From Luidia sarsii (Eukaryota > Echinodermata > Asteroidea > Paxillosida > Luidiidae): a stretch of 64,000 bases of DNA. Shown here one piece after another: positions 32,230 through 44,690 of this stretch; within the stretch, counting starts at the first letter, position 1, and each line of letters starts with the position of its first letter. Below the pieces are notes generated by a model, which saw nothing but the letters and a program-made list of their open reading frames with translations, did no database searches and was not told where the DNA came from. The translations under genes and the position numbers were made by a program. The stretch lies in NCBI GenBank assembly GCA_949987565.1, contig OX465117.1, positions 1,344,214 to 1,408,213 on the forward strand, written 5' to 3'.

Positions 32230-33480
32230 TCTCCGATTTCAGACAGAAAATGCATTGGTAGCCTAACGCGGAAACACATTGCAATACACGCTCAAGCAGG
32301 ATACCAGTTGTGTAAAGTTTGAAGCAATGAGGGTCCTAAAGTGACCGATTGCATGATTAATGTTTACAAGTATTTCTGCATCTCAATTGGTGCAGAACAG
32401 AAGTGGAAATGACCAAAGAAGACTATCTTATTGTCCACATTCTTCTTTGTACATTTCCATCGCTGCTCTGTGCCAAAATGAGATGCAGACTATAAGTCAC
32501 GTGATGGCATGTGAACAGTGGTCGTACACTTATTGGTCTAACTCAAATCGTGCTGGGAAGCGTTGGGACGGCCAAAAAAACCCAGCTAACTGCCGATATA
32601 AAGCTGTGTTTTTTTCTCTGAATGCATCTCGTAGACATTGTCTGCCTGGCGTGACAACACACAGCTTTGTATTAAAACGATTTGATTTCACGTGGTGATA
32701 CGTAAACCAACCATTCGGTAATTTTTGTACCAAATCCAATGGTATGCTTCGAGGTACTAGATGTACGGAAGCACCTAAGCGCCACCCTATTATTTTAACA
32801 TCAGACGATTATTTATCTTTTTAAGTCAACGTAATATCCATATCATGTCGACACAATGTCGGCACGGCGTTGTAATGTCGACTTCTATTTGTTTCTTTAA
32901 TTGAATTAGCAAAATTGTGTCTAGCGACGACAACATAACAATTAATGATTTGTTTCGTCCTCAAGTAGGATGGCACTCAAGCGCTTCCGTATAAATGAAA
33001 AAGTGGACCAGAGTTCTATGCCGTGGACCAATTTGACGTCATTATTTTTCTGGTCTTCATTGGTCAGCTTCTAATGAGTGCCTAGCAACCGTGCACGTGG
33101 AACACCCATAGCGCAGGCGCAAAGTGCTTATTGCATATAATTATACTAATTGGATTACTTTATAGAGAAATCTGAATATGTTTTTGACTCAAAAAGGAAA
33201 TTCCTGAAACATTTTCTTTTTCCATTCACGTATTTTGGACACACTTTATTAACTTCTGATAGATGATTTGTGGGCACATCCCCCATTTTGTAATTCAACA
33301 TTTGAAAAAAGAGATATCACGGATATTGTAGGGATTGCAGTTAGCAATTTTGCATTACAGATAATATAATCATTCTGATACATAAAGTGATCAGTGTCTA
33401 GCTATCTGATGAAAACAGAATTTGCAATTTTGTTCATCAAAGCCAGTAATCAGTTTGTATCAATTTTGTATGCCTAATTG
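32230..33480. other. Intergenic sequence, no gene seen
   Basis: No exon or repeat unit supported. Confidence 0.4.
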
Positions 33481-33690
33481 AAATATTGGCAAAGAAAACT
33501 TTGACTGGACTGGGACTTGAACCAGAGACCTCTGGACTAATGTACCAGTGCTCTTCCATCTGAGCTATCCAGCCCTTAGATGGTGGCCTTCCCTAATAGT
33601 CAACTAGTCTTTGCCAGGGTGGGGGCGCCAGACAGAAGCAATTCAACCATTAACTGCCGTATATCTCCAGGGATCACACCCCAAGCTTTC
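33481..33690 (-). mobile_element. tRNA-derived SINE, nearly full length
   Basis: On the minus strand it begins ATATACGGCAGTTAATGG, runs through GGCGCCCCCACCCTGGC and GACTATTAGGGAAGGCCACC, and ends with a tRNA-like head (box A TAGCTCAGATGG, box B GGTTCAAGTCCC). It gives the length of the family, about 210 bases, and the order leader then tRNA head, which is reversed from most SINEs. Confidence 0.8.
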
Positions 33691-33764
33691 ATTCAGATGC
33701 AAACAACTAACAGTTGTAAACCTGGCTACGGCAGCTTGGGGATCACACAAAGTGGATGCAGCTT

Positions 33765-33811
33765 TAGTGGGCCTGACATTTCGATCCTAGCAGGACCTTT
33801 CTCTAAGGCAG
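33765..33811 (-). repeat. Solitary Penelope hammerhead-like motif
   Basis: On the minus strand GCCTTAGAGAAAGGTCCTGC then AGGATCGAAATGTCAGGC. Solitary, with one change in the ACGTC part. Confidence 0.75.
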
Positions 33812-33911
33812 AATCAAATTGAAAAAAGGCCAAACAAAACTTTGAAAACTTTGTTCAATTTGTTCAAAAGTCCCCAACTAGTTTTCAATTGATTGCTTGA
33901 CTATTAAGTAT

Positions 33912-34030
33912 TTTGTATGAGATTTGACGGTTTTCATGGTGAGAATAGCAGAAGAAGTAATAATCTGCGGTAAAACCATACAAAATTCTCTTTTGTGAGT
34001 ATGTGTGGTTCTGAAACGAACCGGACTTGT
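33912..34030. repeat. Single arm of hammerhead-carrying element
   Basis: GAGATTTGACGGTTTTCATGG, AATTCTCTTTTGTGAGTATG and TGTGGTTCTGAAACGAACCGG match the left arm of the elements at 24124 and 48060. The core and right arm are absent. Confidence 0.65.
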
Positions 34031-34194
34031 TAATACTTTTTGGGGTCACCACTGGTAAACACCGTACATCAGATCAGAATGGAGAGAGAGTGGATGCAGC
34101 TTTTTCAATTCAAGTCAAACAAATCCATGAAAACAACTGACTGGGAACTTTGAATCGAAAAAAAAAAAATCATGAAAAAACGCTGATGATTTTC

Positions 34195-37100
34195 TCAAAT
34201 CACGGCGCCGTTTACATAGCACCCGAGAAATTTCTTAAAGACGGACACGTCTAGGTTTTGACAGCCAAGTTCCGGGTCACGGCGCAGCAAGGGACGGGAG
34301 TAACGTCGATCCGTCTTCCGCTGGCCGCGGGTCCGATGGAGAGTGATCTTGGGCGGGTACATGTCCAGGTAGAGGGGGTTGTCCGCATCCAGCCACACCA
34401 TGTTCTTGGGACCATCGCTGGAATCCAGACGGAGCGTGTTGAGTTGGACGTGGATGAAGGAGAACAGGACGCCGTTGGTGACGACACACTGGGTGACAAC
34501 GGGATGCGGCAGGTCCATCTCATCGACCTGAAATGGGGTGAGGGGTGGGGGATACAATCGATGTTAAGAGAAGGAAGTGAGGCGGAGATGGAGATCAAGG
34601 AGAAGATTTGAAGATGAGAAGGATGAGAAGGAGAGGCAGGGGATAGGATGAAAAGTAGGAGAGAGGAAGAGGAGAGAGAGGAAGGAAGAGTAGGGGAGGG
34701 GAGGAGGAGATGGAGATCAAGAAGAAGATTTGAAGATGAGAAGGATGAGAAGGAGAGGCAGGGGATAGGATGAAAAGTAGGAGAGAGGAAGAGGAGAGAG
34801 AGGAAGAGTAGGGGAGGGGAGGAGGAGATGGAGATCAAGAAGAAGATTTGAAGATGAGAAGGATGAGAAGGAGAGGCAGGGGATGGGATGACAATTGGGA
34901 GAGAGGGAGAGGAGAGAGAGGAAGGAAGAGTAGGGGGGGAGGAGGAGATGGAGATCAAGAAGAAGATTTGAAGATGAGAAGGATGAGAAGGAGAGGCAGG
35001 GGATACGATCAAAAGTAGGAGAGAGGAAGAGGAGAGAAAGGAAGGAAGAGTAGGGGAGGGGAGGAGGAGATGGAGATCTAGAAGATTTGAAGATGAGAAG
35101 GATGAGAAGGAGAGGCAGGGGATAGGATGAAAAGTAGGAGAGAGGAAGAGGAGAGAAAGGAAGGAAGAGTAGGGGAGGGGAGGAGGAGATGGAGATCTAG
35201 AAGAAGATTTGAAGATGAGAAGGATGAGAAGGAGAGGCAGGGGATAGGATCAAAAGTAGGAGAGAGGAAGAGGAGAGAGAGGAAGGAAGAGTAGGGGAGG
35301 GGAGGAGGAGATGGAGATCAAGGAGAAGATTTGAAGATGAGAAGGATGAGAAGGAGAGGCAGGGGATAGGATGACAAGTTGGAGAGAGGAAGAGGAGAGA
35401 GAGGAAGGAAGAGTAGGGGAGGGGAGGAGGAGATGGAGATCAAGAAGAAGATTTGAAGATGAGAAGGATGAGAAGGAGAGGCAGGGGATAGGATCAAAAG
35501 TAGGAGAGAGGAAGAGGAGAGAGAGGAAGGAAGAGTAGGGGAGGGGAGGAGGAGATGGAGATCAAGAAGAAGATTTGAAGATGAGAAGGATGAGAAGGAG
35601 AGGCAGGGGATAGGATGACAAGTAGGAGAGAGGGAGAGGAGAGAGAGGAAGGAAGAGTAGGGGAGGGGAGGAGGAGATGGAGATCAAGAAGAAAATTTGA
35701 AGATGAGAAGGATGAGAAGGAGAGGCAGGGGATAGGATCAAAAGTAGGAGAGAGGAAGAGGAGAGAGAGGAAGGAAGAGTAGGGGAGGGGAGGAGGACAT
35801 GGAGATAAAGAAGAAGATTTGAAGATGAGAAGGATGAGAAGGAGAGGCAAGGGATAGGATGAAAAGTAGGAGAGAGGAAGAGGAGAGAAAGGAAGAAAGA
35901 GTAGGGGAGGGGAGGAGGAGATGGAGATCTAGAAGAAGATTTGAAGATGAGAAGGATGAGAAGGAGAGGCAGGGGATAGGATGAAAAGTAGGAGAGAGGA
36001 AGAGGAGAGAAAGGAAGGAAGAGTAGGGGAGGGGAGGAGGAGATGGAGATCTAGAAGAAGATTTGAAGATGAGAAGGATGAGAAGGAGAGGCAGGGGATA
36101 GGATGAAAAGTAGGAGAGAGGAAGAGGAGAGAGAGGAAGAGTAGGGGAGGGGAGGAGGAAATGGAGATCAAGAAGAAGATTTGAAGATGAGAAGGATGAG
36201 AAGGAGAGGCAGGGGATAGGATGACAAGTAGGAGAGAGGAAGAGGAGAGAGAGGAAGAAAGAGTAGGGGAGGGGAGGAGGAGATGGAGATCAAGAAGAAG
36301 ATTTGAAGATGAGAAGGATGAGAAGGAGAGGCAGGGGATAGGATGAAAAGTAGGAGAGAGGAAGAGGAGAGAAAGGAAGAAAGAGTAGGGGAGGGGAGGA
36401 GGAAATGGAGATCAAGAAGAAGATTTGAAGATGAGAAGGATGAGAAGGAGAGGCAGGGGATAGGATGAAAAGTAGGAGAGAGGAAGAGGAGAGAGAGGAA
36501 GAGTAGGGGAGGGGAGGAGGAAATGGAGATCAAGAAGAAGATTTGAAGATGAGAAGGATGAGAAGGAGAGGCGGGGGATAGGATGACAAGTAGGAGAGAG
36601 TAAGAGGAGAGAGAGGAAGAAAGAGTAGGGGAGGGGAGGAGATGGAAAAGAAGGAGATTAATACCAAGAGGATTATGAGAAGGATGAGAAGGAGGGGTAC
36701 ATGTAGGGGATAGGATGAGGAGTAGCAGAGAGGAAGAGGTGATAAAGAAAGAGGAAGGAAGAGCAGGGGAGGGGAGGAGGAGATGGAGATCAAGAAGAAG
36801 ATTTGAAGATGAGAGGGATGAGAAGGAGAGGCAGGGGATAGGATGACAAGTAGGAGAGAGGAAGAGGAGAGAGAGGAAGAGTAGGGGAGGGGAGGAGGAG
36901 ATGGAGATCAAGAAGAAGATTTGAAGATGAGAAGGATGAGAAGGAGAGGTAGTGGATAGGATGAGAGTAGGAGAGAGGAAGAGGTGATAGAGAAAGAGAA
37001 AGGAAGAGTAGGGGAGGGGAGAAGGAAGAGATGACGATCAAGAAGATGATGAGAAGGATGAGAAGGAGAGATAGGGGAAGGATGAGAATTAGGAAAGAGG

Positions 37101-40100
37101 AAGAGGATAAAGAGGAAGAACGAGTGGGGGGAGGAGGAGGAGGAGGAGAAGGAGGAGGAGATGAAGATCAATAAGATTATGAGAAGGATGAGAAGGAGAG
37201 GTAGGGGATAGGATAAGGAGTAGGAGAGAGGAAGAGGAGGAGGAGCAGAAGGAGGAGGAGATAAAGAAGAAGATGAGAATGATGAAAAGGAGAGACAGGG
37301 GATAGGATGACGAGCATGAGTGAGGAAGAGGCGATAGAGGAGAAAGAGGAGGGGAGGGGGAGGGGAGGAGGGAGGAGGAGAGGGAGGAAGAGAGGGAGGG
37401 GAGATGGTGGAGGAGGTGGAGGTCAAGAAGGAGACCAGGAGGAGAGGCAGAGGAAGAATGAGGAGTAGGGCACACAGGGAGAGAAACAAAGAGTAAGGGA
37501 AGATGAAGAGAAAGAACATGAAAGAGTAAGAAAGAAGTAGAATGAGGGGAAGAAGATGAAGAAAGAGGAGAATGATAGAATGGAAAAGGAAAGGGACAAG
37601 AAGACCAGGAAGCAAGGAGAAGGTAAAGGAGAAGGAGGGAGGAGAAGCAGAAAGAAGGAGACGCATCCACTCACCCCATACTGCAGCTTAGCCCTGCACA
37701 GAGCATTAGCAAAAGCAAACATGATCCCACTTGCATTGAAGGTCTCTGAATGTTTGATGTACTGCCGTTGCATTAACAGCGTGTGCGCATGTGGAAAAGG
37801 ATAACCCTCTGAAAAACCTGCAATAGTTATCAAAATTGTCCTTTAAGTAAAAACTGAATGGGAACTTATGAAAAATAGAACATACTGATGATATGTTTTT
37901 CATCAATTTGTTTGACTTAAACTGAAAAAGCTGCACCAACTTAGATTCATCCGTGAAATCTGAGGAGCAGTCACCTGGGAAGTTGAAGTTGTCTTTGAAG
38001 ACGTTGGCCGGTCGGAGGTCAATGGTCGGGGCCAGGGGGAAGAATGAGCCTAAGTCCTGATGGACAGTCTGCTCTACCTCGTTTGCATCGGCCAACAGGC
38101 TGAGAGGCTCCTTAGAGGTCAGAAGAATTCCCGGCCGGCCACGCACTTGGATGACGTCATTTTCTTGAGATTGACGAAACAATGAACGAAAAGTAATCAA
38201 TGAATAAGACTGAATAAGAACCCCAAACGTGAGTAAAACAAATTGTGATTCCCACTTAATCCAAAGATGGGTGCGTGGGATGGTTTCACGGGTGTTTTGG
38301 GGGTAAAATCTGGGGCTTTGGGCCGGGGGTAGACAAGGAGTCGAACACATAGTTAGTTTATCGGGTTTCCCAGCAGGATTCCTTGGACCCTATTATCGCC
38401 CGACTCCCTCAAAATTAAAAAAAAAAGGGGTCCAAGGGTCCAAGTTACTCAGACCACTCCTATACAGGGACTGTCTCCGCGGAAGGACAAACTGTTGTGT
38501 AGTAAATAAGACTTAAGGCTTTGCATGGTGGTTGAATCAATATAGAAGGGTTTGCGGTGACACCATGTATAAAGTCTTTTAAAGGAAGAGGTGTGGTTCT
38601 AAAAAGAGCCTGAGTGGTAACTCGACCAGTATCCTCTGGCCTTCTACTGATGACGGCCAGAGCATACTGGTCGAAACGTCGAGTTACCACTCAGGTTCTT
38701 TTGAGAACCACACCTCTTCTTTAAGAGACCTTATACATGGTGTCACTGCAAACCTTCCTATATCAGTAACTAATGCAAAAAAAAAAATAATTAAGTTAAC
38801 ACAGAAACTGTTGCAAACTGCTCACTGACTAAAATGACAGATTACGAATCAGTATCGACACAATTAATGAAAAACTTCTGATAATGAATTGAGATTTGAG
38901 CCATTTGCTTTTACACAGCAGCCTAGTTGGGCTGTTTTTAGTGGTGTGCACCACCTTTATAGAATAATGACATCAGTATAGCGCCCTCAAGAGCCCATAA
39001 TTGCACTCACCTCTGGTCCAGCTTCCTCCCACATAGTAGTTGGTTGCTTGAGCTCTGTTGAGTAACTCTGGGTATTGACTGCCCAGCAAACTGCATAGCC
39101 TGATGAAGGCCATAGTCTGTGTAAAGCTGCAGTGAAGATACACACAAGGATAATCCCAGGCTATCATGCCGTCCGTGTTTTCACAAAGTGACGAATATGC
39201 GCTCAGACAGGCAAAACATACTTTAAAGAAAACTGCGTTTAAAGTTTGTCACTTTTTGAAACTGTTCATTCGCCCAATTGTGAATAGTAATCCCCAAAAA
39301 TGTTTCAATGACAAGAAAGGCTGTTACTTGAATGGCATTGCCAGATACATATCTATGTGATTTTACTCCGATAATAATGGCTATTAATGCTACAACAGAT
39401 TACACTTTCGATCAGCGCAATGAAGCTGCTATCGTGGTCGACAAAGTCCTTCGACTCACTTGCTAAAAATACGATGCCAATGGCGAATTGTTATAGCGCC
39501 ACCCTTTGGCTGACGATAATTTTTGTTGTCAAAAAGATGGTGCCGAATTCGATTGCCAGCATCGCGTATTCGCGTAAAATGTGCCGTGTTTGAAACCAAA
39601 TGGATCCTTGGATGGTTTATAATACCTAAGAAGGCAGTAAGGAGGTGCGTAGTCTACCTTAAGAACAACAAATGTGTTTAAATGTTTATTTGTGAGATTT
39701 AAGAACCTAAAATTCTTGATTGTACTGGGCATGCATGTACACCCAATATAAATACACACTGTTTACTACAGTATAATCATGCAGGTGTGATAATGTCCTT
39801 AGCAGAGCTATACCACAACGTAGGACGGTGTATACATCATGTACGATGCATAAGACTTATATAAATTATACGCATACAGACTGAATTGATTTATCCATTC
39901 AATTTAAGTAAAGCAAACTGTTCATTTTATTTAAGAAATTGTAATAGTAAAGCAATTGATTTATGATCCTTGTTTTATTATATGTTCACAGTTTTTACGG
40001 AGCAATTGATGGAGCCAAAATAGATAAAAAGAAGAAATAAAATGGATAATTGGCACTAAAGAAATGAGTAAAGGAATCATTTCAGTGGATGCTACAGAAG

Positions 40101-43006
40101 GTACATGGTCATTCAAGACGGAATTGAAGCTTCAATAAATTACTAAAAATGTATCATTTTTTTTAAATTGACAGTTGCTAGAAAGTATGAGTGATTTAGT
40201 TTGATTGTATGAATAATTAGACCATATATAATGTGTTTCAAAATTCAAAATTTCGTGGGCCTGACGTTTCGATCCTAGCAGGACCTTTCTCAAAGGCAGA
40301 GTGATAGGGACAAAACAGATACATGTACACGAAGGAAGGGGGAGAGAGTGAATAGGACACGGATGAGAAACAAAGGACAAAGAGTAAAGGAGGTAGGGTG
40401 AGATCAAAGGGAGGGGCAAGAAGGAGGGTAGGGATTAGTGAGAGGAGGGGGAGAGATCAAAGGGAAGGGCAAGGAGTAGGGTAGGGATTAGTGAGAAGAG
40501 GGGGAAAGATCAAAGAGAGAAGTGTGAAGGACTGCACACAAAAGAAGGATTATCAGAAAGCTGCATGGTGTTAGTCATTACCCTCCTGGATGTTGAGACC
40601 ATGTGGTTGAATAGTCCGAAGACGCTTCATCCACATTTTCTGCATCACAAACATGCGATACATCACGACAAAGCTGATTCGTGCGGCAAACTGCGACGTG
40701 ATACCGCTTGTCATGAGCCCTGAATATGGGCAGCAAGTTTCCCTGGCTCCTACCTGAATCTGCTCATTGGTAGAATCCTATTGTCCGTGTCGTACAGCCG
40801 GCATTGTTTAACAGATTCCTCCACTCTCTCCTCCATATTTGGGATGGTCAGTGAATCAGCGAGCTCTTGCACTTGTGGCGGCATCTACGAATCGGGAAAA
40901 TAAATGGATTGATGGATCAATGGATTGATGGATCAATGGATTGATGGATCAACGGATTGATGGATCAACGGATTGATGGATCAACGGATTGATGGATCAA
41001 CGGATCAACGGATTGATGGATCAATGGATTGATGGATCAATGGATTGATGGATCAATGGATTGATGGATCAATGGATTGATGGATCAATGGATTGATGGA
41101 TCAATGGATTGATGGATCAATGGATTGATGGATCAATGGATTGATGGATCAATGGATTGATAAATAAATCAATGGGCCAATGATCAATCGATTAATGGAT
41201 TAATGGATTAATGGATCAATCAATTAATCAATTGAAGGATCAATGGGTTAATCAATTAATTGATCAATCAATGGATCAATCAATGCACTGATCAATGTAT
41301 AATACAATGGATCAATAGATTGATCAGAGGATCAATAAATTAACTGATCAATGAATAAGTCAATAGAACAATCAATGTTCCAGTGGATCAATCAATTAAT
41401 TGATCAATCAATCAATAAAATTAATAAATCAGTTAAAATTAATCAATCAGTTAATCAAATCAAATTACACCAATTAATAAAAAGAGTGATATACAAAAAT
41501 GTTGCAAATTGCTTACTGACTAAACTTACCAAAATGCAAATCTCAAAAATTTAAAATTTAGTGGGCCTGACGTTTCGATCCTAGCAGGACCTTTCTCAAA
41601 GGCAGAGAAAGGTCCTGCTACATGTAGGATCGAAACGTCTGACAATTAATATAAAGATGCCCACCATGGTTGGGAGTATTTGAACAGTAAAGAGTTGTAT
41701 ACGCACTTTGCCTTCCCCAACGAGGGCGCTCTTCGTCAGCCATAGGGCCTGCTTGATGCCTTCTTGTAAGTAGACATCATGATTGAAGATGTAGGCTTGC
41801 TGCTCATGGTGATGGGGGTTATCCGGACCAAAGGAAACCCTGAAACAGACACACATTGTATTTATGGAGACACAGTTACATTTCAGAGAGTCTGGCATTT
41901 CAGTCCTGCCAGGGACCATTCTTCCACGATGGCTCCTGTTCGGAGTGAAAAGTCCAAGTTTGAGTTGCGAGTCACAGGAAAATAAGATTCAAGTGTGAGT
42001 CTGAGACACGGATAATGAGATTTGAAACTGAGTTCGCATGATGGACGATGAGTCTCTAGTCCAAGTGCGAGACACCAGTCATGAACAAATAATAAGAGTC
42101 TAAATCTGAGTCATGAATCGATGGATGGTATGTACACGTAAATCGAGGACATTTTTACAGGTTCGTGTGCGCAGTGAGTTTGTGCGAGTGTGTGCGCGCG
42201 TAAGCACGTGTTGACTCCTATGGTCGCGCAAAACATCATCGATTTGCGTGTAGGCCTATGCCATTTAATTTTGAAATCAAAGATGGCCGCCTTCTCGATC
42301 ACCTGAGGGGAAATTTCTCCATTTTCCCCAAACGTGAGTAAAACAAATGACCAGTATTGAAATTGGTGACTAGCGTCCCACCGCGTCTAATAAAGTAAAA
42401 CAGACATTCTCAACAGATGGCCTTAAAAGTGCCCAAAATTGCGTCAAAAGAATCACCTGCCGGATTCCACACATGTCAAGACGAACAAGTGTTTTTTTCA
42501 GCGGTACTTACGATTAATATTTGGAAGGCAAAATGTCTCCAATGTCGGCATCGTGTACTAGATGTAAAATCTCATTATGCGCTTTAGCAATGAGCCCACA
42601 TACAAACCATATTAAACAAAGACTTGGTACTAGACCGCGTTGAGAATGTCTGTTTTACTCTATTAGACATGGTGGGACGCTAGTGCGACAGATCAATACA
42701 TCGTTTCAGAGGAGCTCCTAGCGGCCAAGTACGTGGGACTACCTCCTGCCATGCTCACCTGTTGGTGTACTTGGGGTGGGTCTTGGGGAACTCCACCCGG
42801 GGTGGTTTCTCGATGGCCGGCTCCAGGCCGTACTTTTCCTCGATCAGTCGGTACAGCTGCTTCTTGGACTGCTTCTGCTTCTCGATGCCCCGCCGCAAGA
42901 CCTCGGGCCGGTACGACCGACGGGGGACCAGTGGGCAAGACGCTAGAGGGGGCAGGCACCGAGTGAGAATCAAGGCCGCCCGCTGCGACGTCTGGCAAAC
43001 GGCCAT
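34195..43006 (-). CDS. MRPL37: Mitochondrial ribosomal protein L37 (mL37)
   Basis: Seven exons on the minus strand: 43006-42759, 41839-41707, 40884-40754, 39126-39011, 38163-37975, 37817-37675 and 34527-34195. All junctions are GT-AG and in phase, and the joined frame gives 430 residues. MRPL37 is a metazoan protein of the large subunit of the mitochondrial ribosome. Diagnostic stretches are GIKQALWLTKSALV (exon 2), EERVEESVKQCRLYDT (exon 3), FFPLAPTIDLRPANVF (exon 5), GFSEGYPFPHAHTL (exon 6) and HVQLNTLRLDSSDGPKNMVW (exon 7). The start is in good context (AACCATGG) and the first 40 residues are rich in Arg and Ser with few acids, as in a mitochondrial import signal. Length is close to the human protein, about 423 as I recall. 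Intron 6 holds the large GA minisatellite and intron 3 a Penelope fragment. Confidence 0.95.
34605..37140. repeat. 120-bp purine-rich minisatellite in MRPL37 intron 6
   Basis: About 20 copies of a unit of 117 to 123 bases. Each contains GATTTGAAGATGAGAAGGATG, GGAGAGGCAGGGGATAGG and AGAGTAGGGGAGGGGAGGAGG. The plus strand is nearly all purine. The array becomes irregular after 36640 and grades into mixed GA-rich sequence up to about 37640. Minus-strand open frames of up to 253 codons (SSPPLLFLPLS) are artefacts. Confidence 0.93.
38510..38760 (+). mobile_element. Palindromic element with hammerhead-like motif
   Basis: The left arm (GGTTTGCGGTGACACCATG, GAAGAGGTGTGGTTCT) and the right arm (AGAACCACACCTCTTC, CATGGTGTCACTGCAAACC) fold on each other around 38640. 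The right arm carries a motif: CTGATGA (38647-38653), extra C, stem II GGCCAG/CTGGTC with an AGCATA loop, then GAAACGTC (38673-38680) and GAGTTACC. The matching motif in the left arm has lost its GTTTCG. It is in MRPL37 intron 4, opposite to the gene. Confidence 0.75.
38647..38684 (+). ncRNA. Hammerhead-like ribozyme motif, family B copy 3
   Basis: This copy has the textbook CTGATGA core, with stem II of six pairs (one G-U) and GAAA then ACGTC. As in its relatives, one C separates CTGATGA from stem II and stem III is only ACGT. Stem I is weak here: the upstream TTCTA pairs poorly with GAG. I infer descent from an active ribozyme. Confidence 0.65.
40250..40641 (-). pseudogene. 5'-truncated Penelope-like fragment
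   Basis: On the minus strand it runs from GAAAATGTGGATGAAGCGTC and the end of the endonuclease frame (QPHGLNIQEGND), through the CT-rich 3' region, to GCCTTTGAGAAAGGTCCTGC and AGGATCGAAACGTCAGGCC (40300-40259). It lies in MRPL37 intron 3, in the same orientation as the gene. Confidence 0.85.
40897..41470. repeat. ATTGATGGATCAATGG tandem repeat and ATCA-rich tail
   Basis: From 40897 to 41165 the 16-bp unit ATTGATGGATCAATGG repeats about 17 times, with some CAACGG variants. Each unit is nearly self-complementary (ATTGATGGATCAAT). The array then decays into mixed AATC/ATCA repeats up to about 41470. It lies in MRPL37 intron 2. Confidence 0.9.
41480..41645. repeat. Penelope 3' end with inverted hammerhead-like pair
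   Basis: A minus-strand tail (GATATACAAAAATGTTGC) and motif (41562-41606) are followed at once by an inverted partial copy, AGAAAGGTCCTGCTACATG and GGATCGAAACGTCTGAC. The inverted copy has an ACATGT insertion in its loop. It ends about 60 bases short of MRPL37 exon 2. Confidence 0.8.
42371..42684. mobile_element. MITE with 45-bp inverted ends in MRPL37 intron 1
   Basis: The left end AGCGTCCCACCGCGTCTAAT, then AGTAAAACAGACATTCTCAAC, is inverted on the right as GTTGAGAATGTCTGTTTTACT and GACATGGTGGGACGCT. The body is non-coding, 314 bp in all. Confidence 0.85.
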
Positions 43007-43074
43007 GGTTGGATGGCCTCAAATCTGAAGACCAGTTTGGAGAGAAAAAAAAGAAAAGAAAATTGGCCAAAACA

Positions 43075-43195
43075 AATTGGCAAAGGAAATCTTCGGACCA
43101 GGGACTTAGACCGGAACTTGTTTTGCGCACCAGAGTAAGACTCTAAATCTTATCATCTGAGATATCCAGCCCTTATATGGTGGCTTCCCAAATAG
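43075..43195 (-). mobile_element. Decayed SINE upstream of MRPL37
   Basis: Minus-strand tRNA-like remnant with GGATATCTCAGATGATAAG, CGCAAAACAAG and a decayed box B. A partial direct duplication of its right side (GGATGGTCTCAAATCTGA and CCAGTTT) follows at 43198-43290. Confidence 0.55.
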
Positions 43196-43934
43196 TTGGA
43201 TGGTCTCAAATCTGAACACCAGTTTTGAAAAAAAAAAAAAAAAATTGGCAAAGGAAAACTTTGGACAGAGGACTTGGACCGAAACTGTGTGGCACTGTAA
43301 AATTCTTCCCTGTATGTTTTTTTGTGTTCATCTTTGGGTTTTTTTTTCCGACACTGCTTCTAACACTTTCCTCAAATCATTCATAATTTATGCTTAAAAC
43401 GTATTGGTCTGGTTGATGTCTTCTTTTGTGACGTTTAAAAAAACTCCACAATCCTCCTTCTCACTGCTTCTTCAGTTATGACCTTTCCCAATGTCACTCC
43501 AGAGACACATTTCCTCCTTCTTGGTACTTTCTCTAGCTGCCCTTTAATTGTTTTCATTTTTTATAAAAGCCTATTTGGCCATGATACTTTTTGTCTTTAA
43601 ATAATAATAAAAAAAATATGTTAAAAAATTATATTAGCGAGACGCCCTATTACATAGTATTAGTAGTAGGCTATAGGAGCCTCCATAGTTTTTACCCAGA
43701 ACGGAATATATTTTGTTTTCTACGGATGTTGGGGTTTGTTACGGTACACTCAGATTTGTTTTATGACCAACAATAAAGAAAACTGGAGCTTCGAAGCAAC
43801 TGCCAATTTTGTACCTAGGAAAATAGACCCCCAAAGAGGAACTTTTTGAATCCACATTTTCGGTGACGGACAAGAGCAGGAAACCAACTGTAAGATTCGA
43901 AGTCTGAGATCGTTATACGGAGTTGTTTTCATCG

Positions 43935-44065
43935 TGCGATGTGAGTTAGAACTAGTAGTACTAGTAGTACAGTAGTACTTCACTACTACTAGTAGTAGTA
44001 CTAGTAGTAGTACTAGTAGTACTAGTAGTAGTACTACTAGTACTACTACTACTTGTACTAGTAGA
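43935..44065. repeat. AGT/ACT triplet repeat
   Basis: Tracts of CTAGTAGTA and their complement TACTACTAG alternate, so the block folds into hairpins. Confidence 0.85.
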
Positions 44066-44474
44066 ACTTAGGCTAAGCGTCGAAAACGTGTACCGTCAAA
44101 ACGGGGGTTAAATTATTCAGAAACAAAAAACAAAAAAACAAATTAATTTCTTACCTCTATGTTACTGACCTCAGAGGGAAAAAATACGGTGTTCATGTAC
44201 ACTCAAATCATACGTATATCGGACGGAAAAGTAAATGCGTTTTGCATTCAACCCGATGAACCATCTACCAAGTCACATGGAGGCCGCCATTTTGGATCAG
44301 TGATTGAACCGCACCAACAGAGGGCGCTATTGATACTTAGCGGGACCCATTAATGGGCTGAGCACTAAATCGAGTTCCATTGAACACTACAAAATAACTC
44401 ACCTTCGAAGCCAATTATTCTACACCTAAAAAATACCCAGTTCTTGTAGCTATGCAGAAAATTGTACTTTGGAC

Positions 44475-44690
<216 letters not shown>

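Noticed and set aside
34251..35012. A 253-codon minus-strand frame overlapping MRPL37 exon 7
   Set aside because: Mostly repeat-coded serine/proline from the GA minisatellite; over the exon it is in a different frame from the MRPL37 match.
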